Below, in pieces: positions 47,491 through 59,466 of a stretch of DNA of 64,000 bases. The notes below the pieces were generated by a model. That model saw nothing but the letters and a program-made list of their open reading frames with translations, made no database searches and had not been told where the DNA came from. The translations under genes and the position numbers were made by a program. Origin of the DNA: Nematostella vectensis (taxonomy: Eukaryota > Cnidaria > Anthozoa > Actiniaria > Edwardsiidae); assembly GCF_932526225.1 (NCBI RefSeq), contig NC_064037.1, positions 16,306,601 to 16,370,600 on the forward strand. Reading direction: 5' to 3'. Within the stretch, counting starts at the first letter, position 1; every line of letters begins with the position of its first letter.

Positions 47491-50400
47491 ATGGCTGATT
47501 GCTGGGGATACGACAGTGAAGACGGTACGTATTAACTTATTGTTATTATTTTTGTTGTAAGAACATTTGCGTAAATTTACTTTATTATAGGGTCCGTGGA
47601 TTTTCTACAAGAAAGCAGGTTTTCCTCTCAAGCCAAAACTAACGGTCCGGCAGTCCGAAATAATCCTATGTATCTTGTTGAATTCAACTCATATCTATCC
47701 CAAAACAAGTGATCTTTGCTGGGAATATCCAAGGTTGTCTTTGAATTGATTCATTGGGTTTGGCGTTTTCTATAAACGCCAAACCAGCTGTCATCCCGCG
47801 CTTGACAGTTGTGAAAATGTCGGCCAAAACAAACACAAATAAATTCCCTGCGCCTCTAAGTAGAATGTCTAACTCTACAACGAAATTGTGCAAAGACTCA
47901 CGCTTTATGCATATCAATTTAATTTGACAGGACCAGGGAAATGGAGCGTAAAATTTCCAATCGCTGCGAGCGGCAAAAGGCAATCCCCAATAGACATCGT
48001 GAGCAATGAGACAAAGTTCGACTCCACTATTCCTCCCGTTAAAGTTCACTACGATCCATTCACAAAAGGGAAGTTGACGAATACTGGACACAGTGTGTCG
48101 TTCTCGGGAGAAAGCGACGCTTGTAAGTAACACTGTATCTAAGCCGTGTCGACATCTTCTAAAAGCAGGTGTCACACGGCTTGATTGAAGTAATTTTTTA
48201 ATTAAAAAGTTTAATTAAAAAACGCTGCTAGGGTAGAAATATGATAAGGTAGAAAAAAATAACAGTAGCTAAAAACACCCTATACAAAACTTTTCAAAGA
48301 ACTTCTAATACCCTATACAAACCTCAATGAATATACAAATCTTGCACCTCCCCTCCAAAATTGTATACACCTATTTCAAAAAAGATTGCACTTTTGTTAT
48401 CGCGGATGTGTCGTAACCCGCGGTGTATCATGGGATCTAATTTTAGACAGGCGGGAGATTAAACATATGGCAGGTGTCAACAATTGCCTAAAAGTTCTTT
48501 TGGCTAACAAACAATCTGTCGTTGAGGGGTATAGATTTATGGATGTAAAAATGTTCAGAAATGTGGAAACAATTTCTACTTTCGCAACACAATGGAAAAT
48601 AGGCGGAAAAAAACTTGGAGATTGGTTTTTACTGGGATCCCGGAAAGACAAGAAAGACCGATGAAACTGTTGCTGTAATTTCTTGTGATTCGTTTTGTCC
48701 TAGAAGATAAAAATAATCAGAAATAACAGTTTTAAATGCAAGAAAGACTGACTGTTCATTAGCCTTTTTTAGGGAAAAAGAAAAAGAAAACAAAAATTAA
48801 TTATTTTAGTGTTGATGAGAGAAGCTATTTAAGTGTATGTAAATGCACGAGGCTCAAAGTGTGTGTTTGGCGTAAGTAAAAACTTCACAAAACCAGACTC
48901 GTCAAAAAACACCAGCATATCTGGGTCAAACATAAGGAGGTTTACCAGTTATCAGCCCTCAGTTCTTCTTGTCTTTGTAGAGCTTAGTAAAGATTCTTTA
49001 GATGATGTCAGCTATCTTAGCTAAAGTTCGTCTCCAGCACAATAGCTCTTGTGTTCCTGAATTTAATGTTCCCAACTCATCTTTCCATTACGAATTGTGA
49101 ATCTTGGCTACCAAGTTTCGCCACAGTGGCCACCTTGACACAAACCACACTTTATCAATAGAAAAGCCTAGAAAAAATCTTATCCAAATAACCAGCTACC
49201 TAAGATCTTGGGACTACGAAGCGAGCATTTTCAGCACTGTTTGGAACATAGTTAATTTCTCCCATGGTGCCCCTCGGTTGCACTTTGGTTATCACGGATG
49301 TGTGTGTTGCAACCGTTTTTTAAATAGGTGTATGACGAGCCTTGTTTGACCCAAGCAATTTGATATTATATACGCTCTTTTCTTTAAGAACCTTTTTTAT
49401 AAGAATGTACAGGCTGAGATCTCAACTAATTTTAAGAACATGCTAAGAACATGCAGAGGCTCAGATAGTATAATTTTTTCTTTTTAGCCCTGACGGTTCT
49501 AAAAAGCAGAATCAAATTGTGCTCATAGTAACAACCTTATTAATGTTATTGATCGTTATTGTAATTCTCTTCCTAATAATTCATTGGGAATTTTATTCTT
49601 ATTTACCTAAAATTTAAGAACATTGTTAAGAACATATTCAGCCTTAAAATGTCTAAAAAAAAATAAGAACTGCCTGGCCTCAACTGAAAATAAGGTGTTC
49701 TTATAAAAAAGTGTATTAAATAACTGTCTTTAAGGCCACTCCAGCTATAAGCTTGCATGCACATAACTATAGCAACCTACCTCAACTACCATAATGCAGG
49801 CACACCTATTTTTATCTTGTATCAAACGAAGCGTGCGCTGCATGCCGGTAGCTGAGGTAGATTTCCATGTTGAGTGCACACATGCTTATATCTGGAATGG
49901 CCTATTGTATCAGATACATGCAAAGAGCAAACAGTAATGTATGCACCTCTGACAAACAACAAAATACAGCTGTCATGTTTTTGAAATTTCATTTTGTTGA
50001 GTGAATTCTAGAATATCACACATCAGCAGGAGTGCTCATGCGGTGATCGAATGAAAGCTTGAATTAACAGGCTGTATCTAGAGGGGGGTAAGGAGGGGGC
50101 AGAGACTTGCACCCCCTCTCCCCCCACAAGAACCAAAATGTCCACTTCTGAGCCACAATAAAGTACAGAAAAATCATGAGATAGCTCTTTTAAAACAAAT
50201 TAGAGATCTTCGGTCATATTAGAAGGGCAGGGACTAACTTAATGACTTTAACACCCCCCAACCCCCCTGAAGTGTGATTTTTGAAGCTCGGTTCCTACCC
50301 CAGATATCACCAGTGGCCCATTATCCCACAAGTACAAGTTTGCACAGTTTCATTTCCACTGGGGAAAAGATGAAAAAGAGGGATCAGAGCATCGTGTGGA

Positions 50401-51986
50401 TGGGAAAATGTATCCGTCAGAGGTATGCATAGCCTTGGATCACCGATAATGAATCTGTTTGTTTTAGCTAGATCCTGAAATTATTGCCCTGTTCTACTAA
50501 AACCCTTCTGTGCAATTTTTAGACAGAATAGAAACACGACAAACACAAGGGCATACATAAGACAGACAGACGGGCGGACAGGTGAACGGGCAAACAGGGG
50601 GACATGCAGACAGACAGACAGACGGAGGGATGGACGGACTGAGAGACAGACATATGGATAACAGGTTACATCAACAAAGTGGCATATATGTAATACAAAT
50701 TTGGGTCATTTTATTTACATTTTTAGATGCACATTGTTCATTACAACTCCGACTTGTACAAGGATGCAGCCAGCGCCATGAGCTCTGACAACAAAGATGG
50801 ATTGTGTGTGCTTGGTGTCTTCTTGGAGGTGAAAGAATATGCATTTTTATTGAATATATGTACATCCACCATTCATCTCTTTTTCTCCTGTTTTTTTCTA
50901 ATTCTTCCTTTTCTCTCATATACTGATTTATACTATTTTCTGAATCCTTAGTCAAAAAGCAGCTCAAATGATAACAAGTCATTGGAACCTTTATTCAATT
51001 TACTCTCAGGAGTCAAAAAGAGTGTACGTACAATTCACATATAATATATATTTACATACAGAAACTTATAGAATTTATATTTATATACAGAAGCAAGACC
51101 ACCTGTGCTTCAGTATCATTTTAAATGTGGTAAAACAATTAAAATATGATTATAATGATTAATAATTAGATTTTTGGTCTTGTAGGGCTCAAGTGTTGCT
51201 GTCCCCAATGGATTTGACCTTCGAAGTGTTTTGCCAAGTAAGTTTTTTTTATTCCCAAGCCACAAAGACAACTAATGCTTTTTATGTGCTTTAGAGACAA
51301 TGTCTTATCTATTACCTAGGTGTTCTAGAATGCTGGACATATCCGGGCTCACTTACGACCCCTCCCCTCAGTGAAATAGTCAACTGGATTGTACTCAAGA
51401 ATACTATTGAAATATCGAATCACCAGGTATGGTATTAGTAAAGTTAATCCTCAAGAATTGTGGTGATTAATAGCCTGACTTTGTCCCCTAAAATACAATA
51501 AGCATCCCTATCAGGTCAGCATGGGAAAAACTCCCCCTCTCCCCCCCAGGGTAAGTAGGCTAGCCATAAATATGACTTTATAATTAATCCAATTTAATAG
51601 ATGATGGAAAATGACTAAATTTTATTAATCTTATGGATGAATGCAGATAACAATTTATGGATGATGGCAAATGACTAACACTTCATTAATTCAATTAATG
51701 AATGATCTCAAATGACTTAAATTTAATTAAACCAATTAATCCAACTAATAAATGATGGCAAATGACAAAAACCTGGATATTTTATTTGGATATTTTATGT
51801 CTTATTTGTATGGTAACTTTTGTCTCTAGCTGTTAATTGATCTATGCCATTAAGGACTATTGTTACTTTATTTTACAGCTGAAACTGTTCCATGGCCTTC
51901 AGAATGCAAAAGGAGAGTGCATAACACACAACTATCGCCCTCCCTGTCCATTACATGGGCGCGTTGTCAAGGCAACATTCCCCTAG
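47491..51986 (+). CDS. Alpha-carbonic anhydrase, cytosolic type, 8 exons, 261 aa
   Basis: Catalyses reversible hydration of CO2 to bicarbonate; in cnidarians such enzymes serve pH control, carbon supply or calcification. Exons: 47491-47524, 47931-48122, 50304-50422, 50727-50828, 50952-51023, 51186-51237, 51320-51426, 51879-51986; 786 nt in phase. Catalytic residues are intact: zinc ligands His92 and His94 (QFHFHWG) and His117 (EMHIVHYN), proton-shuttle equivalent His65 (NTGHSV), gatekeepers Glu104 (GSEHRVDGK) and Thr203 (YPGSLTTPP). These match human CA2 His94/96/119, His64, Glu106 and Thr199. There is no signal peptide or membrane segment: the protein starts [16 protein letters not shown], close to cytosolic CA N-termini, and ends soon after the last beta strand (VVKATFP). 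A foldback element starts 41 bp after the stop. Confidence 0.97.
48385..49320. other. Carbonic anhydrase intron 2, with a diverged direct repeat
   Basis: No exon. GCACTTTTGTTATCGCGGAT near 48388 and GCACTTTGGTTATCACGGAT near 49279 are similar direct copies about 890 bp apart, possibly ends of an old insertion. ORFs here show no family resemblance. Confidence 0.35.
49376..49720. mobile_element. MITE, TTCTTATAAAAAAGG family, fuller copy
   Basis: The left end AAGAACCTTTTTTATAAGAA and right end GTTCTTATAAAAAAGTG are inverted copies. The inner words match 44785-44935 in reverse. It lies in carbonic anhydrase intron 2. Confidence 0.75.
49736..49906. mobile_element. Foldback/MITE with ~55-bp inverted arms
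   Basis: The left arm starts GCCACTCCAGCTATAAGCTT and contains CAACCTACCTCAACTACC. The right arm contains GGTAGCTGAGGTAGATT and ends GCTTATATCTGGAATGGC. The arms match with modest divergence. No ORF. Confidence 0.8.
51485..51550. mobile_element. Solo end of the 22.5-kb MITE family
   Basis: AAGCATCCCTATCAGGTCAGC and the following CATGGGAAAAACTCCCCC match the right end of 22477-22928. No left end is visible nearby. It lies in the last carbonic anhydrase intron. Confidence 0.65.
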
Positions 51987-52027
51987 TGGGGCCACGATGG
52001 GATCCAATTGAGCAGTAGTATTTTAAT

Positions 52028-52180
52028 GTGTAGTTCCAGACAATATCCATACCCCCCTTATTGAGGGGGTCGAAGGTATGACCCCCCTCCCCTCTGGAAA
52101 TTCCTGGGCGTTTGAACCCCCCCGGAATTTCCAATCCCCTCAATAGGGGGGGGGGGTATGGATATTTTCTGGAACTACAC
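52028..52180. mobile_element. Foldback element with GTGTAGTTCCAGA ends
   Basis: The arms of about 42 bp (left GTGTAGTTCCAGACAATATC, right its inverted copy ending CTGGAACTACAC) contain long C and G runs. It lies 41 bp beyond the carbonic anhydrase stop, so probably within its 3' UTR. Confidence 0.88.
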
Positions 52181-52924
52181 AATTTGACTTGCTCCAAGTT
52201 GAGTCAGGATAGTGAGAGTTTTCTATTTTAATTCTTTTAATTCTTGAAACGACATTAAAAAATTGTTACTTAATTCAGGGGTTGTGAGACAACTCCCTGC
52301 TTAAATTTTAAAAAAAGCAAACAAATTTTTAAAAACTTTAAAAAGTTTATTTAGTGGGAGCAGTGGTGTGTATTTTAGTGTAAATTTTTACCCATCGTAA
52401 TTAAACAGAGTTAAGTTATTTGTCGTGTTGTCATTGGCCCAGCTATCACGGGTCCGCGTGGTAGTGACAGTTTTCAAGCTGTTTTCATTACGTGGATGTA
52501 GAAAAAAATGCTTAATAATCATATAATAATCAAGAAAAAGAACTAAAAGTCAATAAGCTGCTTAAACTTCTTGAGGGATGGTGCCTCAATAACATTGGAG
52601 GAGACTGTTCCATAGAGCTATTGTTCCTAGGAACAAGCTATGCTGAAATGCCTTTGTATTACATGCTACTTCATAGAATATCCTTGGGTGGTATTGCCTG
52701 GTTGTACTATAGTGTGAGGGGAGAGGTATGGCAATCAGTCCATGAACGATCATATATAGCATTGGCAGCCTTAACTTTTCCCTTCTGTACTCCAGTAACT
52801 TACAATTAAGCTGCTAAAACAAACGATCCCAGCACCCTGTGCAGAATCGTACCGCCTTCCTCTGCACAGCCTCCAAGTTTTGGGCATACCAAGGTCTTAT
52901 GGATCAATTGAGCTTTAGGGCCAC
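52181..52924. other. Gene-free stretch after carbonic anhydrase
   Basis: AT-rich with no convincing ORF. I see nothing assignable; the next feature is the hairpin satellite. Confidence 0.5.
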
Positions 52925-53600
52925 CAGGTATAAATAAAAGGTATCTGGTAAAGGTTATTAATACCCGATGAATCTGGAGTAGATTAAAAGCATAATACCC
53001 GGTAACATTTCATCGGGTAAAAGTTATTTAAAATATAAATACCCGGTAAAGCGTTATCGGGTAAAGGAAAATATAAATACCCGATAAAGAGTTATCGGGT
53101 AACGAAAATATAAATACCCGGTAAAGCGTTATCGGGTAAAACAAAATATAAATACCCGATAAAGCGTTATCGGGTAAAACAAAATATAAATACCCGGTAA
53201 AGCGTTATCAGGTTATCGGGTAAAACAAAATATAAATACCCGATGAAGCGTTATCGGGTAAAACAAAATACAAATACCCGATGAAGCGTTATCGGGTAAA
53301 AGAAAATATAAATACCCGATAAAGCGTTATCGGGTAAAACAAAATACAAATACCCGATAAAGCGTTATCAGGTTATCGGGTAAAACAAAATACAAATACC
53401 CGATAAAGCGTTATCAGGTTATCGGGTAAAAGAAAATATAAATACCCGATAAAGCGTTATCGGGTAAAACAAAATATAAATACCCGATAAAGCGTTATCA
53501 GGTTATCGGGTAAAAGAAAATATAAATACCCGATAAAGCGTCATCGGGTAAAAGTAAATATAAATACCCGATGAAGCGTTATCGGGTAAAAACAAAATGC
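52925..53600. repeat. 38-bp hairpin satellite, ~17 copies
   Basis: Each unit contains the self-complementary block TACCCGATAAAGCGTTATCG followed by GGTA, then an AT spacer (AAACAAAATATAA). Some copies carry an inserted CAGGTTATCG that partly duplicates the right arm, and one arm alternates between GATAA and GGTAA. Confidence 0.93.
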
Positions 53601-53658
53601 CTCTAACAAGGACGGATCCACAAGGACCATATCCCACCTGGATCCCCCCACCTCAACC

Positions 53659-53860
53659 ATGAAAACTGGAACTTTCACCCTATTAGTGTTCACCACCACC
53701 GGAGGAATGGGCGAGGAATGTGAGAGGTACCATAGTAGGCTGGCCGAGCTAAACGCCGCAAAGAAAGGGAAGGATTACGCGACAACGGTGTCCTGGATCC
53801 CCATCCGATCCTCCCTAATCTGTCTAAGGGTATCAAGAACTGTGAAGAGGAACATTAAAA
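53659..53860 (+). pseudogene. Retroelement-derived ORF fragment
   Basis: The frame carries [20 protein letters not shown] and a following [18 protein letters not shown]. From memory this resembles the C-terminal segment of retrotransposon polyproteins common in cnidarian genomes, with deletions. The N-terminal reverse transcriptase is absent. The frame continues to 54258, but the rest is low-complexity, including a G run at 54034-54058. Confidence 0.5.
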
Positions 53861-55590
53861 TGCATAAAAAAAGGAGAGAAATCATTTATGAGCGCACCAT
53901 TGTAAACATGGTGATGACAAAAAGAAGTGGCGAGAAAGAATCACCTTGGAAAATACTTCTTTTTATACTGACTGATCCAGTAAGTTGGTTGTTGGTATAC
54001 AAATTAGTTTTCCAAGTGGGCATGCTCTCCGGTGGGGGGGGGGGGGGGGGGGGGGGGGCTCTCCAGAAAAGTAGACGGAGGAGATCGACCTGTCTTCTAT
54101 GCTATCTCTTGGGGGGGGGTGTTTTAGGATTTTTTCCGATGCTGCTATCTTTTAGGGTGTCTCACAAAATAGTGGCCCTTCCGCTCGAAACGTATTCTAC
54201 AATAAACCACAAGTCATCTGATCGGTTGATACTTCCGGCTTTATTGTCGGTAACATAGAATACAGGGTACGTCAGCGAATTTAAACGGGCATTGTTTTTA
54301 GGGTTAAAAATTCCTACCCAATGTGCTATCTCTTAGGGGTAAGAAGTTTTGTTTACCACGCCCTTAATGCCCCTATCCCTTAGGGTAAAAACTGATTTTG
54401 CTCTCGAGCACATCCGTCTGTTTTTCTCGAAGTCCCTCTCCCGGGCATGCTCACCTATTCCTATTCACTTAACTACCCAAGAGTGGGTAGCAAATTCATA
54501 AGCTTTGTTAAATCTCCACCCATTCCATGCATAGATTTGTCTTCCTTCGTTCATTGCTCTTCAAAACAGCTTTTATACAGAAAGATGGTCCTTCGTACCT
54601 CTAGCGCTTTCGCGGCAAACTTTTTGTTTATCATGCAAAAGGTTGTTTACAGAAAGGTATCGTGGACCCTTTCTGCAAAGATGCCAGTTAAGAGTTTCCC
54701 CAGACGGAGGTTGAGGCAGGCGATGTTCCCAACCAAAACTCCTTTGTTCTTTTCCTTCATGATGTGGATTGGTCTCCCCTCGACTACCATTCTGGTACTT
54801 TTCCTGCCTGGGTGCAGGAATTAAGGCTCGCAAGTTCGTAAAACGCTTTAATCTGAACCCTTGGATCCCATCAGTGCCTGGAAATTGTTTGGTTCTCCTT
54901 TTAGCTGGCTTAAGATGTCAATGGATGGGATCTGCATAATCTCTATAAAGGTTTTGGTGTTCTTTTCCGTGGCTTTGTATCATCATAATATACAGGTGTA
55001 CTCCATAATTCTGACCAGAATCAGACCAGAATAGTATTTGAAGATTCCTTTATAAGAAATGACCCACTTTTTAGCTGCCAGGGGGGGGGGTTTCGCGCGC
55101 ACCCTGCGCTCCCCCCTGTGTACTCGCCTGAGAATTTCGAGTCACTAACAAAAATTAAACAAGAAAAATATCATAGAAGATTATGCAAATGTTATTCATT
55201 ATGCCTGTTCATAGAATTTCACAATTTCATCAGTTATAACAAATTCCGTCAATTTTATTAAAATTGCGACAGGTATGACAAATTGCGACGATTATTACAA
55301 ATTGCGAATCTACAAGTGTTCTTTCTTGCCCAAGTCAGCCCCACTCACATCATTCTCACCATCAACCTACCTCTCAGACTGTCTCACATACTTCATCAGG
55401 TCCATAATTATGGACTGTTATTCTCACTGATATCCCACTTTTTTAGATCATTCGGATCCGAACTTTCCATCTCTCAACAGCTCTCTTCCCAATCCGTTTC
55501 GCATCAATTTATTGCGCCAAAGGAAAACATTTCAATGCCCTGATGTAATCTACTCCAGAATCTATGGCCTGTAACTTTTTCTCGCATACG
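53861..55590. other. Gene-free, repeat-rich interval
   Basis: Contains a 25-base G run (54034-54058) and a possible short-element pair of ends (GTGGGCATGC near 54017, GCATGCTCAC in reverse near 54445). A frame at 54447-54824 has no recognisable domain. Confidence 0.4.
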
Positions 55591-55689
55591 CTTTGCCTTG
55601 CGAGAATACATCAACTCTAGTAGGCAACTTTAATACCCCAACAACAGGAGTGTTGCCCGTTCCTCCTGTGCCGGGGGCCACGTTTGCTG

Positions 55690-55960
55690 GGTACGTGTGT
55701 ACTTTTTTATTGGGTCCGCGTCTACCGTTTACTGGGTCTGTGTGTACTTTTTTATTGGGTCCGCGTCGACCGTTTGCGAAATACGTGTGTACTTTTTTAT
55801 TGGTTCCGCGTCTACCGTTTGCGGGGTATGTGTGTACGCTCTTATGGGGTCCGCGTGGACCGTTTCTTTCCACGGCACGACTGTACACTCTTAATGGGGT
55901 CTGCGTGGATCGCCTGGGGGTACGTCTGTACATTTTTTATGGGGTCTTTCGGGTGTGTTT
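55690..55960. repeat. 45-bp minisatellite, about six copies
   Basis: Units contain GTGTACTTTTTTATTGGGTC and CGCGTCTACCGTTTGC. 45 is divisible by three, so overlapping frames stay open with 15-residue repeats. No gene. Confidence 0.9.
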
Positions 55961-57000
55961 TAAAATGGGGTCCGGGTTTACCATTTTCGATTGTATGTTT
56001 ATTGTACAGCCCACGTGGAACACCCTCGGGGCTCCTGTAACGAATGTGACGGCTTAATGAGCGAGTGGGGCCTGCTAGCGTCGTAAGTTCGGGCATTAAT
56101 TGCTATGCCAGTATTCTGTTATTATCCGCCGAGCACTAGATGGAATCGAGACGCATCATGCGTAACACACGTCTTAGTCTATTGTAAGCGGTTCCAAAGC
56201 AGCGACTTGTGGGAAGTGTGCAGTGGGCTCGTTTTAGTGTCAACCACAGTGTAGAACAGTCATCCAAGCTTGATTTAACAGCGTTTATTACAATCAACTC
56301 GTCCAACTATCGAACAAATGCGGTGATAACTATGAAGTAATTAACAATTCACAAATTTAGGATAAAAACCAAAGGACTACAGGCAGTTCTGTAAATCGCA
56401 AAAAGGCTAAATTAATATTTACAAATTCAACTTACGTCTGATCTCGTCTCCGGGGATTAAAGAAATACAACTCCAAGTAAGCTTGTAACTCTTCAAACTT
56501 TACTCTGACTTCTCTAACTCTGCTTCTCTGGCTCTCAACTCAACTCTTCTCTCTTCGGTTTCTCTGCTCAACTCTTAAAGATTGCTAAATGGGTACTATA
56601 ATTTATAGGCAGGTGGGACGTGTCCTAAAGTAGGACGAGCCTCATTCCTCAACTCTTACTCAAAGGGAAATGCGTAAACTACAATAAATCTTATCAGTCT
56701 AATCATAGGAAAGGGTGGCTGTGCTCAAAACAGAGGAAGCCGTGGTAACTCAACTAAACAATTGTCTAAACTATCTAATCCGTTCAATTTAAATCAACGT
56801 TCTTTTTTGTATTTTCAATGTTCATAACATCTATCTTTATTGTTCTTTAAAGAAGTTGAAGAAAGACTTCCAGAACTTGCTGAGTGACTTCAGCGTTGAA
56901 GAGGAAAGCAATCTACTACGCGCAAAGGCCTGTCTAAGAATTTAACAAGCATTAGGCTCTTGAAATGCTAGAAACATTGCAGAATGTGGCAAGAGACAAA
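55961..57000. other. Gene-free interval before the retroelement remnants
   Basis: No exon can be supported. Short frames near 56850-56945 precede the ORF at 57021 and may belong to the same decayed element. Confidence 0.4.
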
Positions 57001-57020
57001 GAAGGCGAGAAGTCCAGACG

Positions 57021-57272
57021 GTGCGGGTTAAGATTACCCCAAAAGAGTACTTCCGCTCTTTAATGCTGAGGCTCCTTGGTGATAAAGACCATCAAGCGGC
57101 CTTCGGTGCGGTCGCCAAAGTGGAGAAAGCAATGGGGAAACGCAATTGGCAAAGGTTTAGGATTCTTTTCGTGCAGGACCATTCAGAAAACAGGCAAGGA
57201 GTAACTAGAGCCCTGGCGCGGCTCGATGCTACTATTGCAACAAGACAGGGCATTTCATATCTAGGTGTATGA
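57021..57272 (+). pseudogene. Unassigned ORF, possibly part of the DIRS-like element
   Basis: An 83-residue frame (starting MRVKITPKEYFRSLMLRLLG) of normal amino acid composition. I do not recognise it. Its position just upstream of the reverse transcriptase remnant suggests a gag-like or leader portion; host origin is not excluded. Confidence 0.3.
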
Positions 57273-57529
57273 AGAGGAGGAGGGCACAACGCCGGGCCCC
57301 ATACCAGTCCCCCAGAGAGGGCACACAGACTTCCAGATTAACGCCGAACAATGATATGTATCTAATATACTTACTTCAATCGTGTGTTAATTAATAAAGC
57401 AAAACAAAATAAAAGAAAAATTATTTTTGGTCTTGTTTGGGTGGGTATAACACCATTAACACCATTTAGCCAAGGTTTACTGGTCTCAGAATTTTTCATA
57501 TAGTCTCAGATTTTTGAAGCCACGGAGAG

Positions 57530-59460
57530 ATGGGAGTTTTGAAAAATGGCTACAAAAAAGCCTCCCGGTCATATTGGGTAAGGACTGCCGTATCTCTGCT
57601 GGCTGGTACGGGGTTTTCTGCCCCATTTATTCATAGAAGAACCAGATCAGTGGATAATATTGAAGGAAACCCCTTGCAAGCCAGCAGAGAGATGGCTGCT
57701 GACACTCAGATGGAGCAAACAGTTACCGGACCCAGTACCTTAGTAGAAAAAAAGGGAGTCGAAGATTTTGTTTTTCGAGACCCGAATAGCTTCGTGGCCG
57801 GAGAATTGCATGAGCATTTTGGGTAATGGGAAAAAATTGCTAAAAACACCCCACCTGAACGCCGTGACGAGGTCTTGCAATGGGTCTCGGGAAAAGTATC
57901 TATTTTCCCGTATTTTCGACACTTTTCAAAGGGAAAAGCTATTATTTGGACCGCCTCCCGCACAGAATATTCTCGAACAACGTCAACTGCCTCAACGTCA
58001 ATAATCTCCAAGGATGCCTTTCAAACTGTTCTCGACGACAAATCCGGCTACGATCACCTCTTCCCAACCCAGGCCAGTCGCCGCTTCTTTGGCATCCAGT
58101 GGGGCGGGTGATACTTTGTATACAATACAACCCGTTTGGTTGGAACTCACCATATGTGTACCACACCACGATACTTTTGGCATCTAATTACTTCAGATCA
58201 CTCGGGATCCCGTGTCTACTGTACATCGATGACAGACACAATGGCAAATTTCAGAATCCGCCTTGATCGGGAGCGTACGAGAGCCTGGGTACTAATCAAC
58301 AACGAGACTTGGCGGTGGCTCAGTCGGCGATTTTCCAAGTGGCTTTCCACTTGCTACGGCTTGGATATTTCTTGGGACTATCGAAGTCCTTCTTGACGCC
58401 CAGAAAGGTAGTCCCTTACATGGGTTTCCTTGCCGATTCAGGCAGAGAGGTCTTTCATCTTAAAGAGGACACAAAGACGAAGTTCCTTGGGTTAATCAGA
58501 GAAACGCTTTACAAACGCTGGGTGTCAGTTAAGACTCTGTAACGAATTACGGGAAAGTGTGTCTTATTCTCACTGGTTATCCCAGACTTTTTATGAGGGA
58601 AATGGGTGCGGCGATTGCGTCAGGCTTACTCAAGATGAAGCCAGTTCCGGTTCAAGGCTACCTGAGAGAGGAAATAGCCACTGGTTATTCCTCGAATGAT
58701 GGGATGAACCACTGCCATGGCGTGATGAGAGGCAGGTGAAACTGGCGTCGGCACCTCTCTCTCTGGTTGGGGTGGAGTCGTCTTATTACTTACCCCTCTC
58801 CTGGAAACGTCCGACTACTGGACAGCGGAGTGGAGGAAATGCCCCTCGACATTGCAACCTAGGAAGCTAGAGCGGTCAATCATGTTGTGCGCGCATTTAG
58901 CAGTCATTTGAGAAACGCACGTGTTGGCATGTTGGTGGATAACCAAGCGGTCGTCTATGCTTGGAGTAACCAAGGGAGTCGTAGCCACGCCCTCAACGTG
59001 GCTCTTAAAGAACTGTTCTTCTCGACAATCGAATTGAATGTACAGCTCCGCTATGTTCCGACTCTCATCAATCCAGCTGACCCCCCATCGCGTAGATTGT
59101 CAGCAGGGGATCGCAAACTAGCATCTAGAGTGTGGAAGCTGGTACAACAAGAGACATCGACCTACACTCCTGTGACCTCATGGCCCTAGATTCTAACACC
59201 ATGACGGGAAATGCGGGGAGACCCTCCCGCACTTCACACCATACACGTTCCGGGTTCACTCGGAGTAAACTTGTTTGCGTAGGACATGACTTGGTTCTCG
59301 AAGAGATGAAGCGCCCTTACGTTTTTCCTGATGCTTCAGCTTTACTTTACCCTTCAAAGACAGGCTGGACAGAGGGGCATGCGGTCGAGGGTGACGTCTG
59401 GGCTTTTCTCGTAGAATTGTACTGTATCTGGCTAGCCAGATCAACATCGAAGGAATATCG
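57530..59460 (+). pseudogene. Decayed DIRS-like retrotransposon: reverse transcriptase and RNase H
   Basis: Pieces in different frames match one polyprotein: a leader with DEVLQWVSGKVSIFPYFRHF (about 57870), RT palm with AFQTVLDDKSGYDHL and FFGIQWGG (58015-58110), then after a frameshift PFGWNSPYVYHTT and the catalytic LYIDDRHNG (58130-58260), then YFLGLSKSFLTPRKVVPYMG (58359-58420), and RNase H with VGMLVDNQAVVYAWSNQGS (58925-58985). The WGG/PFGW/YIDDRHN signature is typical of cnidarian DIRS/Ngaro-type elements (recalled, not searched). At least three frameshifts or stops break it. The tyrosine recombinase expected downstream is not recognisable before the LINE starts. Confidence 0.8.
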
Positions 59461-59466
59461 AAGAAC

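Noticed and set aside
47684-48175. 163-codon minus-strand ORF
   Set aside because: Lies antisense to carbonic anhydrase exon 2 and has no domain; shadow frame.
54447-54833. ORFs of 125 (+) and 86 (-) codons
   Set aside because: No recognisable domain, surrounded by repeats, no splice or start support; possibly transposon debris.
55562-56096. Overlapping ORFs of up to 154 codons on both strands
   Set aside because: Open because of a 45-bp tandem repeat; composition is repetitive.
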